5,261 bases of DNA from Flavobacteriales bacterium (GTDB lineage: Bacteria > Bacteroidota > Bacteroidia > Flavobacteriales_D > Sanyastnellaceae), in NCBI GenBank assembly GCA_015663855.1, contig DQRJ01000061.1, positions 1 through 5,261 on the forward strand. Reading direction: 5' to 3'. Of this stretch, positions 1 through 5,261 are shown piece by piece. The notes under the pieces were generated by a model, which had not been told where the DNA came from, searched no databases, and saw only the letters and a list, made by a program, of their open reading frames with translations. The stretch's first letter is position 1; the number at the start of each line of letters is the position of its first letter. The position numbers were made by a program, and so were the translations under genes.

Positions 1-971
1 AGAAGTCCGGCCATACTTATTACGATAAAGATCTCGAGAGGGTGAGCCATAACTCTATTCGAAAAGATGAACGGTTGCGTGAAAAAATTATCTACGAGCT
101 GAACTACTCCATAAACTATGGCCGCGTAAAGAATTTGCATTCCCCAATTTGATGGATCGCCGGTATAAGTGGTGGCTACGATAATTAGGCCGAGTCCAGT
201 ACTCGCGAGGGGCCCGAGGTAGGGGATGAGGTTAAAGATTCCCGCAATGAATCCGAGTAACAATGCGTGCTCGGAACCGATAATAGCAAGGCCAGAACTT
301 ACCATGACGCTAACTATAGTCACCTGAATTATGAGCCCACTGAAGTACCGAGTTAAAAGGTGCGAAGAGGATTCCATTACGTGCTCCATCTTCTCTACTT
401 GGGAATTAGGAGTGAGGGTGATAATCATCTTGTGAAAGAGAGCGGCATCTTTTAAGAAAAAGAAAGTCATAAATAGAATGGAAAAAATCGCAATAAATGC
501 GCTTCCTAGAAATCCGAATAACCCACTAAAAATACTTCCGACACCTTCGAGACCTATTAGGTTTTGGATTTTAGAAGAAAGTAAGCTAGTGGGGTTTTCA
601 TCAGAAATATTCAAGCTAGAGGAGATGGAATCGGCAGTGGATAGCCACTTGCGAACGGTGTTAGATATTTCCTGAGGGTCGATAGAGCTCAACGCCTTCG
701 CTTCAGCTGTTACAAGCGGGCCGAAAAGGGCAAGCAATAAGCTGCCTAAAACTATGAAGCATACCAGGGCCACTGCAGCACCGATAGCAGAAGGTATATG
801 GTGTCCCTTGATTTTGATTTTAGAAATAAGATTTACGATAGGGCGTCCCGCAAAACTTAATGCAACAGAAACCAAAAGGTATCCTATGATGTCACGGAAG
901 AAGTAAAGAGCGTAAAGACCAAGTAAAGCTCCTAAAAAGCTAATTATAGTACGAGTGGTAGAATTCTGCAT
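1..971 (-). CDS. AI-2E family transporter (PerM/TqsA-like), C-terminus cut by window edge
   Basis: This is an inner-membrane protein of the AI-2E transporter family (PerM, YdiK, TqsA). Characterised members export small molecules such as the AI-2 signal or act as Na+/H+ antiporters; the substrate here cannot be told. The 323 visible residues begin MQNSTTRTII at the ATG at 969-971. Hydrophobic segments lie near residues 9-41 and 60-86, then comes a soluble Ser/Asp-rich stretch (about 87-145), then more membrane segments (about 146-174, 209-232, 234-268, 278-295, 311 onward). Family hallmarks are FFLKD (171-175), RYFSGLIIQ (208-216), NLIPYLGP (247-254) and the QLVDNF...HPLEIF block (291-315). 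Family members usually have about 340-380 residues, so only the last few dozen codons should be missing. It starts 12 bases after the stop of the histidine phosphatase gene, so the two are probably cotranscribed. No Shine-Dalgarno is seen. Family is confident; substrate is unknown. Confidence 0.93.
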   Translation of the reverse strand, partial: MQNSTTRTIISFLGALLGLYALYFFRDIIGYLLVSVALSFAGRPIVNLISKIKIKGHHIPSAIGAAVALVCFIVLGSLLLALFGPLVTAEAKALSSIDPQEISNTVRKWLSTADSISSSLNISDENPTSLLSSKIQNLIGLEGVGSIFSGLFGFLGSAFIAIFSILFMTFFFLKDAALFHKMIITLTPNSQVEKMEHVMESSSHLLTRYFSGLIIQVTIVSVMVSSGLAIIGSEHALLLGFIAGIFNLIPYLGPLASTGLGLIIVATTYTGDPSNWGMQILYAAIVYGVVQLVDNFFTQPFIFSNRVMAHPLEIFIVISMAGL

Positions 972-983
972 GTTACTGGCAAT

Positions 984-1457
984 TTAAGGTGTGCAAACGA
1001 GAAATACGTCCCCTATGCCGTCAGATATCTCATTCCAGTCGTTGATAAATAGGTTTAATTTCACGCAAGTGGCTGGTGGCATGTTTATGGTGGTTCCGGA
1101 GAGTTTATTCACGAGTTCCGTCACGCCTGGGTTGTGCCCCACGATTATGCAAGTGCTGAATTCGGGTGTGTTCACTTTCGATAAGTGATTAAGCCAAACC
1201 TCAGCTGGAGCATTATATCCATCCTCCTTAAACGAAACTTGTATACTATAGTCTGATAGTTTTTCAAGTAAAATACTTGTCGTTTCTTTCGTTCTAACCG
1301 AGTTAGAGGAAATAATAGTAGCACGCCCTATTCCCCACATCTTAATCTTTTCCGCAATATCGCTAACGTCTTTTCGTCCTTTTTCACTAAGCGGCCTTGC
1401 AAAATCATCTTCGTGATGTGCAGCTTCTCCGTGACGCATTATTAAAAGATTAGGCAT
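984..1457 (-). CDS. sixA: SixA-type histidine phosphatase family protein
   Basis: This is a 157-residue cytoplasmic protein of the histidine phosphatase (phosphoglycerate mutase-like) superfamily, small SixA branch. In E. coli SixA removes phosphate from a phosphohistidine on a phosphotransfer protein; the substrate here is unknown. The catalytic RHG lies at residues 8-10 (MRHGEA), with His9 the expected phospho-acceptor. RPLSEKGR (21-28) matches the family's RPLT-x-x-G segment. SSNSVRTKET (50-59) holds the second phosphate-binding Arg (Arg55), and VGHNPGV (106-112) holds the second catalytic His (His108). Length fits the minimal, capless SixA type (about 160 residues) rather than true mutases. 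The ATG at 1455-1457 gives the usual short lead into the first beta strand. It is the first gene of a leftward pair with the AI-2E transporter and diverges from the DtxR-family gene. The sixA symbol is by similarity; orthology is not proven. Confidence 0.92.
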   Translation of the reverse strand: MPNLLIMRHGEAAHHEDDFARPLSEKGRKDVSDIAEKIKMWGIGRATIISSNSVRTKETTSILLEKLSDYSIQVSFKEDGYNAPAEVWLNHLSKVNTPEFSTCIIVGHNPGVTELVNKLSGTTINMPPATCVKLNLFINDWNEISDGIGDVFLVCTP

Positions 1458-1513
1458 GACTAAATAATTAAAGAAGGAATGTTTAACTTTACAACCTCTA
1501 AAGTACTATTAAA
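1458..1513. promoter_or_regulatory. Divergent intergenic region, presumed promoters of sixA and the DtxR-family gene
   Basis: This AT-rich 56-base gap separates two outward-facing genes, so it should hold both promoters or their core elements. I see no convincing -35/-10 pair of the sigma-70 type. A weak match to the Bacteroidota pattern (TTTG, about 19 bases, TAnnTTTG) exists on the plus strand: TTTA at 1482-1485 and TACTATTA at 1504-1511, spaced 18 bases. It would give an almost leaderless transcript, so I do not rely on it. An inverted repeat within the gap is listed separately. Confidence 0.45.
1486..1504. promoter_or_regulatory. 19-bp dyad, candidate operator for the DtxR/MntR-family repressor
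   Basis: The sequence ACTTTACAACCTCTAAAGT has perfect 6-base arms (ACTTTA / TAAAGT) around a 7-base centre. Counting inner positions, 7 of 9 pairs around the central base are complementary. DtxR-family regulators bind about 19-bp dyads of this geometry, often in their own promoter. The site ends 9 bases before the regulator's TTG start and lies 28 bases upstream of the sixA ATG. That it is the operator is inferred from position, size and symmetry; the bases do not match the classic DtxR/IdeR consensus. Chance inverted repeats also occur in AT-rich DNA. Confidence 0.4.
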
Positions 1514-2200
1514 TTGAGTTCAACACCTAAACATAAAGCATCTACTACCTCTAGTAATAGACAGGACTATTTGAAAGCGATATTATCGCTGGAGCTTAAA
1601 GGTGCTAAGGCGAGTACGTCTGCGATTGCATCTAAGCTGAATACTCAGCCCGCTTCGGTTACTGGAATGTTTGGAGTGCTTTCAAATCTCGGGCTTATCA
1701 ATTACGTCCCTTATAAAGGTGCTGAACTTACATCGGATGGGCGAATACAGGCGATTTCGCTAGTACGCAAGCATAGATTGTGGGAGACGTTTATGGTAGA
1801 AAAGTTAGGGTTCAAATGGGATGAAGTACATGAAGTGGCGGAACAGCTCGAACATGTCGATTCGGAACAGCTTATAGTTCGCCTCGATGATTTTTTAGGT
1901 TTTCCGAGATTCGATCCCCATGGCGATCCAATCCCCGATTCTTCAGGAAATATTTCGGACCGTCGATCCCTGGTAGAAGTCAGTAGTATAAAAGTGGGAG
2001 AGTCGGCTTCGATTAGGGGGGTGCTTAGTAGTAGCGACTCTTTTTTGAAGCACCTTGACGACTTAGGAATACGTTTAGGACTAGTGTTTTCAGTGATTAA
2101 AATTTACTCGTACGACGGGAGTATTCAGGTGGAGTGTGATGGAGTGAGAGAGGTTTGGTCTAAAAAATTAGTAGAACAACTTTTAGCGGAAGTTAAATGA
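1514..2200 (+). CDS. DtxR/MntR-family metal-dependent transcriptional repressor (TTG start)
   Basis: This is a 228-residue DNA-binding repressor activated by a divalent metal. Domains in order are a winged helix-turn-helix (about 17-75; recognition region QPASVTGMFGVLSNLGLI at 45-62), a dimerisation and metal-binding helical domain (about 78-142, ending FDPHGDPIP at 133-141), and a C-terminal FeoA/SH3-like domain (about 152-226). The length matches three-domain members. Aligned by eye to DtxR, the likely ligands are Asp18, His87, Glu91, His106, Glu110, Glu113 and His114. Asp18 and Glu110 replace DtxR Met10 and Cys102 and match MntR Asp8 and Glu99, pointing to Mn(II) sensing. The start must be the TTG at 1514 (or a rarer codon such as ATT at 1508): an in-frame TAA lies at 1499-1501, and the first in-frame ATG (residue 52) falls inside the DNA-binding domain. 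The ZIP transporter gene follows after 10 bases, so this is probably the first gene of a metal-uptake operon. Family is very sure; metal identity is inferred. Confidence 0.94.
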   Translation: MSSTPKHKASTTSSNRQDYLKAILSLELKGAKASTSAIASKLNTQPASVTGMFGVLSNLGLINYVPYKGAELTSDGRIQAISLVRKHRLWETFMVEKLGFKWDEVHEVAEQLEHVDSEQLIVRLDDFLGFPRFDPHGDPIPDSSGNISDRRSLVEVSSIKVGESASIRGVLSSSDSFLKHLDDLGIRLGLVFSVIKIYSYDGSIQVECDGVREVWSKKLVEQLLAEVK

Positions 2201-2210
2201 TTACGGTGAA

Positions 2211-3038
2211 ATGACATTTGATAGTTTAATTTTATGGCTTGAGTCTATCGGGCCGGTTAAGGCGGCTCTTGCGGCTACGATTTTCACTTGGGCGCTAACG
2301 GCGGCGGGTGCTTCTCTCGTATTCTTTTTCAAGAATATGCACAGGAAGTGGTTTGACACTATGCTCGGTTTTACCGGTGGGGTAATGGTGGCGGCTAGTT
2401 TTTGGTCCTTGCTTGCGCCGGCCATTGATTTGTCGGAAGGTGAAGGATTCATGAGGGTGGTGCCGGCTGCTATCGGTTTCGCAGCAGGTGCGTTGTTCAT
2501 ATTCGGCTTGGATAAAGTCACACCCCATCTTCATATTAATTTCAATAAAGACGAAGCTGAGGGCCCCAAAACAGATTGGCATAGTTCCACCCTTTTAATA
2601 CTTGCAATCACATTGCATAACATCCCTGAGGGTCTTGCCGTGGGGGTTATTTTCGGAGCTGCAGCCATGGGGATAGATGGTGCGACTACTGCTGGTGCGG
2701 TAGCTTTGGCGATAGGAATTGGAATCCAAAACTTCCCAGAAGGTCTTGCCGTATCGATGCCTTTGCGTCGACAGGGAGTGAGTAGGGGGAAATCGTTCAT
2801 GTATGGGCAGTTGTCTGCCGTAGTTGAGCCGATAGCGGGTGTTATAGGGGCTTTTCTAGTAATCCAAATGCAGCCTATACTTCCTTATGCTCTTGCATTT
2901 GCCGCTGGAGCGATGATATTCGTAGTTATTGAAGAAGTAGTCCCAGAGACTCAGCGCGATAAATACACCGATTTCGCAACCCTCGGCTTTGTCGGGGGCT
3001 TCATTGTAATGATGTCTCTCGACGTGGGCTTAGGCTAA
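2211..3038 (+). CDS. ZIP family divalent metal transporter, GufA-type
   Basis: This is a 275-residue inner-membrane protein of the ZIP (ZRT/IRT-like) family, which moves Zn, Fe, Mn or similar divalent cations into the cytoplasm. About eight hydrophobic segments are visible, starting near residues 14-40, 50-70, 82-100, 126-150, 160-182, 197-219, 224-244 and 255-273. The metal-site motifs are LHNIPEG (135-141) and IQNFPEG (172-178), in the two central helices that form the binuclear site. Glu206 in VVEP and the EEVVPE segment (241-246) are also typical. The loop at 102-124, with His106, His108, His124 and several acidic residues, could bind metal. QNFPEG and the MMSLDVGLG ending resemble GufA-like ZIPs rather than ZupT. 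The ATG at 2211 follows the repressor stop by 10 bases. The final TAA overlaps the mpl stop on the other strand. Pairing with an MntR-like repressor suggests Mn or Fe uptake, but specificity cannot be read from sequence. Confidence 0.95.
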   Translation: MTFDSLILWLESIGPVKAALAATIFTWALTAAGASLVFFFKNMHRKWFDTMLGFTGGVMVAASFWSLLAPAIDLSEGEGFMRVVPAAIGFAAGALFIFGLDKVTPHLHINFNKDEAEGPKTDWHSSTLLILAITLHNIPEGLAVGVIFGAAAMGIDGATTAGAVALAIGIGIQNFPEGLAVSMPLRRQGVSRGKSFMYGQLSAVVEPIAGVIGAFLVIQMQPILPYALAFAAGAMIFVVIEEVVPETQRDKYTDFATLGFVGGFIVMMSLDVGLG

Positions 3039-4381
3039 GCAAATTCAGATCCCCCAAACCGTCCCGAACTCATCATTAGTACACAATGATTTTCAGTAGG
3101 AATGATTTTCAGGCGTTTTTCTAGATCTTCTACTGAAGTGATTACTTCTAAATCGTGGCGACCGAAAGCTGCTTTTACATCTTGTATTGAAATTTCGGGA
3201 AGGCGTTTATGCTTCACTACTTCCGGGTCGTAATAAACAATTGCGGCATCAACAGCATTCATACTGTCTTTATATTGAGGAAGGAACTCCTTGTTTAAAC
3301 TAGAGAACGTGTGAAGTTCGAAGACAGCGGTTACTTTTCGGTTGGGGAATGACCCAACTACTCCGGCTTGTGTCGCTTTGAGTTTCGAAGGGGCATGGGC
3401 GAAATCTCGGAAAAGCGTGTAGCCTTCACGTTCGGTGACGATTTCTAGCCTTCGTGCCGCTCCTGTAAAGCCGTTTATAGCACTGTCGAATTCAGATGGA
3501 GAGATAGATAAGGCCTTGCATATTGCACGTGCCCCAGCGAGGTTTTGGAAGTTGTGAGCCCCGACAAGTGAGGTGTGGGTAGTCGAGCCGTCGGAATATG
3601 TGATTTCGGATGAATCTACTAGGGGTTTGCTTGAAGGCGTGGAGTAGGGAATGAATTGAAGGTCGGGTCGGAGAGGGGTGGATTCAGAGATTAGGGAGAT
3701 GATTTGAGGATCTTCGTTGCAGTAGACCAAACTCCCTCCGTTCTCAATTGTCATAATGAATTTGCGAAAGGTTTCGAGATAGCTTTCTTCTGTAGGGAAG
3801 ACATTTATGTGGTCCCATGAAATTCCAGTGAGTATGGCGATATTAGGTTTGTAATGAAGAAATTTCGAGCGACTGTCAATAGGAGAGCTGAGATATTCAT
3901 CGCCTTCGATAATTGCAAGGTCGTTATCGTCATTTAGCTCGAGCATCCTGTCGAACCCCTCTAATTGAGCCCCCACCATGTAATCAGTATTCCTGCCTAG
4001 TTTATTAAGAACGTGGAGTAACATCGAGGTAATCGTAGTTTTTCCGTGGGAACCTCCTATCACGACCCGTAGTTTATTTTGAGTGGCGTTATATAAAAAC
4101 TCTGGATATGACTGAACATCGAGCCCCATCTCTTTAGCTCGAGCTAGCTCAGGGTTATCAGTTCGAGCATGCATCCCGAGTATAACCACGTCTATTTCGT
4201 CCGATAAAAGTTCGGGACGCCACCCCTCAATAGACGGTAAAAGCCCGGCTTCTTTCAGTCTGCCTCGACTCGGCTCAAAGATTTGGTCATCACTACCTGT
4301 AACATTATGCCCAGAATGGGCAAGTGCAAGAGCGAAGTTGTGCATAGCACTACCGCCTATAGCGATTAAATGAATCCTCAT
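3035..4381 (-). CDS. mpl: UDP-N-acetylmuramate:L-alanyl-gamma-D-glutamyl-meso-diaminopimelate ligase (Mpl)
   Basis: Mpl is a cytoplasmic Mur-family ligase that joins the recycled tripeptide L-Ala-D-Glu-meso-DAP to UDP-MurNAc using ATP, returning murein fragments to cell-wall synthesis. Numbered from the ATG at 4379-4381, the product has 448 residues (E. coli Mpl has about 457). The N-terminal UDP-binding domain starts MRIHLIAIGGSAM, a Rossmann-like glycine motif. The ATP loop GGSHGKTT is at 109-116, EGDEY at 159-163, WDHINVFPT at 189-197 and GAHNFQNLAGA at 274-284. C-terminal-domain motifs are GAARRLEIV (307-315), DFAHAPSKLKAT (326-337) and FELHTFSSL (355-363). RDFAHAP and LHTFSSLN favour Mpl over MurC. 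An in-frame GTG at 4412-4414 would add 11 residues (beginning MAPHLLFNFT) ahead of the conserved first strand; I prefer the ATG because it gives the normal family N-terminus. The gene is convergent with the ZIP gene and divergent from the EI24 gene. No Shine-Dalgarno is seen. Confidence 0.95.
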   Translation of the reverse strand: MRIHLIAIGGSAMHNFALALAHSGHNVTGSDDQIFEPSRGRLKEAGLLPSIEGWRPELLSDEIDVVILGMHARTDNPELARAKEMGLDVQSYPEFLYNATQNKLRVVIGGSHGKTTITSMLLHVLNKLGRNTDYMVGAQLEGFDRMLELNDDNDLAIIEGDEYLSSPIDSRSKFLHYKPNIAILTGISWDHINVFPTEESYLETFRKFIMTIENGGSLVYCNEDPQIISLISESTPLRPDLQFIPYSTPSSKPLVDSSEITYSDGSTTHTSLVGAHNFQNLAGARAICKALSISPSEFDSAINGFTGAARRLEIVTEREGYTLFRDFAHAPSKLKATQAGVVGSFPNRKVTAVFELHTFSSLNKEFLPQYKDSMNAVDAAIVYYDPEVVKHKRLPEISIQDVKAAFGRHDLEVITSVEDLEKRLKIIPTENHCVLMMSSGRFGGSEFA

Positions 4382-4408
4382 AGATGTAAAGTTGAACAAT
4401 AAGTGTGG

Positions 4409-4420
4409 TGCCACGTGGCA
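4409..4420. promoter_or_regulatory. Perfect 12-bp palindrome (TGCCACGTGGCA) between divergent genes
   Basis: This GC-rich perfect dyad sits in an otherwise AT-rich 68-base gap, 27 bases upstream of the mpl ATG and 29 bases upstream of the EI24 gene. As RNA it could form only a 4-bp stem with an ACGT loop and no T-run follows directly, so it does not look like a terminator. A binding site for a dimeric regulator of one or both genes is the natural reading, but I recognise no specific regulator for it. No core promoter is convincing on either strand here. Confidence 0.45.
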
Positions 4421-4449
4421 TATCTAAAAGTTTTTCTCACATTCGCATT

Positions 4450-5261
4450 ATGAAAATTATTGATGGACTTAAAGCGAATATTAAAGCTTTACCCTTTATG
4501 GCAAAAAACGGGATGTTGATTTGGTTTCTGCCAGCTACCGTACTAACTATTGTGATGAGTTACGGTAGTTTTTTGTTGATTGAGTGGGTTGTTGATTATG
4601 CCTCGTTTCAGTATTTAACAATCTTCGGAATGGACGAAAGTATGATTGAGGGTGAGGAAGAGGGTTTTTTTGATATTATGTCTAAGGTGTTTGTGTCGGC
4701 AGGGGAGTATTCTGTTAAGGCAGTTATTTGGGTGATGCTTTTTCTTATCAAGTTGAAGTTAATGAAGTACTTAGTCATAGCATTTCTCGGGCCTGTTATG
4801 GCCGCTCTTTCAGAAATCACAGAGGAGAAGCTTACTGGCGTGAAAAAGTCATTTAGTTTAAAGCGATGGATGTTCGAGGCGCTCAGAGGAGTGAGAACAG
4901 CGATTCTTTATCTATTCATCGAGTTGTCGCTGTCCTTACTTCTTCTATTGTTTTTCGCAGTTGTAGGCTTATTCATCCCCATTTTACTTCCTCTGATCGC
5001 AGTTATAGAAATCATTCTTGCGTTCTTAATTGGGGCCTTCTTCTATGGCGCTGCAGCATTAGACTACGTTTGGGAACGTGAAGGAGTGGGAGCTTTAGGT
5101 TCATTCCTGAAAGCCAAATCTGACCCCGCCCTTGCGATAGGCGTTGGCGTCCCATTTGCGATTTGGATGATGATCCCGGTAATAAACTTTACTCTTGCGC
5201 CCATTTTCGCGCCCGCGATAGCTTCAGTAGCGGCGGTTTTGGCCTTAAAAAGAGACGTTAT
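4450..5261 (+). CDS. EI24 domain / CysZ-like membrane protein, C-terminus cut by window edge
   Basis: This is a multi-pass membrane protein resembling the EI24/CysZ family. E. coli CysZ takes up sulfate for cysteine synthesis; many EI24-domain bacterial proteins have no known role. The 270 visible residues start MKIIDGLKANIKALPFM at the ATG at 4450-4452. Hydrophobic segments lie near 23-50, 90-120, 151-182 and 183-206, with a final one at about 228-265. Family-like features are the amphipathic start, FLGPVMAALSE (112-122) followed by ITEEKLTG (123-130), DYVWERE (205-211), and a Pro/Ala-rich end with IPVIN (242-246) and LAPIFAPAIASVAA (249-262). An acidic insert (about 62-76, rich in Glu/Asp) follows the first segment. 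E. coli CysZ has about 253 residues, so the remainder should be short. No cysteine or sulfate genes are visible nearby, so a sulfate role is unproven. It diverges from mpl. No Shine-Dalgarno precedes the ATG. Confidence 0.85.
   Translation, partial: MKIIDGLKANIKALPFMAKNGMLIWFLPATVLTIVMSYGSFLLIEWVVDYASFQYLTIFGMDESMIEGEEEGFFDIMSKVFVSAGEYSVKAVIWVMLFLIKLKLMKYLVIAFLGPVMAALSEITEEKLTGVKKSFSLKRWMFEALRGVRTAILYLFIELSLSLLLLLFFAVVGLFIPILLPLIAVIEIILAFLIGAFFYGAAALDYVWEREGVGALGSFLKAKSDPALAIGVGVPFAIWMMIPVINFTLAPIFAPAIASVAAVLALKRDV

Noticed and set aside
478..675. 65-codon plus-strand open frame
   Set aside because: It lies antisense within the AI-2E transporter gene, whose frame carries clear family motifs; the small product has no recognisable feature.
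991..1188. 65-codon plus-strand open frame
   Set aside because: It is antisense to the C-terminal half of the SixA-like gene, including its catalytic VGHNPGV region.
1504..1511. Bacteroidota-type -7 element TACTATTA for the regulator gene
   Set aside because: It matches the TAnnTTTG pattern poorly, has an imperfect -33 partner, and would leave almost no leader before the TTG start; it is too weak to list as a promoter.
2201..2800. Three overlapping minus-strand open frames (2201-2521, 2295-2582, 2531-2800)
   Set aside because: All are antisense to the ZIP transporter gene; they are low-complexity translations of its Gly/Ala-rich codons and have no family motifs.
3035..4381. MurC (UDP-MurNAc:L-alanine ligase) as an alternative to Mpl
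   Set aside because: The Rossmann start with GGSAM, the RDFAHAP block and the LHTFSSLN segment fit Mpl; MurC normally shows GIGGxGMSG and YGHHPTE-type motifs and usually sits in the division/cell-wall cluster, which is absent here.
4405..4435. Possible rho-independent terminator: palindrome followed by a T-rich stretch
   Set aside because: The stem would be only 4 bp with an ACGT loop, the T-run starts about 10 bases later, and both flanking genes point away from it, so neither would need a terminator here.
4608..5081. Minus-strand frame 4608-4820 and plus-strand frame 4866-5081
   Set aside because: Both are out-of-frame shadows of the EI24/CysZ-like gene, which stays open from 4450 to the window end with membrane segments and family-like motifs.

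Overview
The window holds six protein-coding genes packed almost end to end. Two are cut by the window edges: the C-terminus of the AI-2E transporter at the left and the C-terminus of the EI24/CysZ-like protein at the right. I see no RNA gene, mobile element, CRISPR array or long repeat, and no gene-free stretch over about 70 bases. The organism looks like a Gram-negative bacterium with meso-diaminopimelate peptidoglycan, because it carries Mpl, a murein-recycling ligase. None of the six starts has a recognisable purine-rich Shine-Dalgarno sequence at the usual distance, and GC content is moderate (estimated by eye). This fits the Bacteroidota/Balneolota/FCB group, but the assignment is an inference.

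Layout, left to right: (1) A leftward pair, a SixA-type histidine phosphatase (984-1457) followed 12 bases later by an AI-2E-family (PerM/TqsA-like) membrane transporter (1-971). (2) A 56-base divergent intergenic region with a 19-bp dyad. (3) A rightward pair, a DtxR/MntR-family metal-dependent repressor with a TTG start (1514-2200), followed 10 bases later by a GufA-type ZIP metal transporter (2211-3038). (4) A leftward mpl gene (3035-4381), tail-to-tail with the ZIP gene and overlapping it by 4 bases. (5) A 68-base divergent intergenic region with a perfect 12-bp palindrome. (6) A rightward EI24/CysZ-like membrane protein (4450 to the window end).

The clearest functional unit is the regulator plus ZIP transporter pair. 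The repressor has the manganese-type pattern at its metal site (Asp18 and Glu110 where the iron sensor DtxR has Met and Cys). The dyad just before its start is the right size for a DtxR-family operator. The simplest model is an autoregulated metal-homeostasis operon whose operator could also affect the divergent sixA/AI-2E pair. The other genes are housekeeping or poorly defined membrane functions. I found no evidence of a previously undescribed multi-gene system; the two intergenic dyads and the regulator-transporter logic deserve the most attention.
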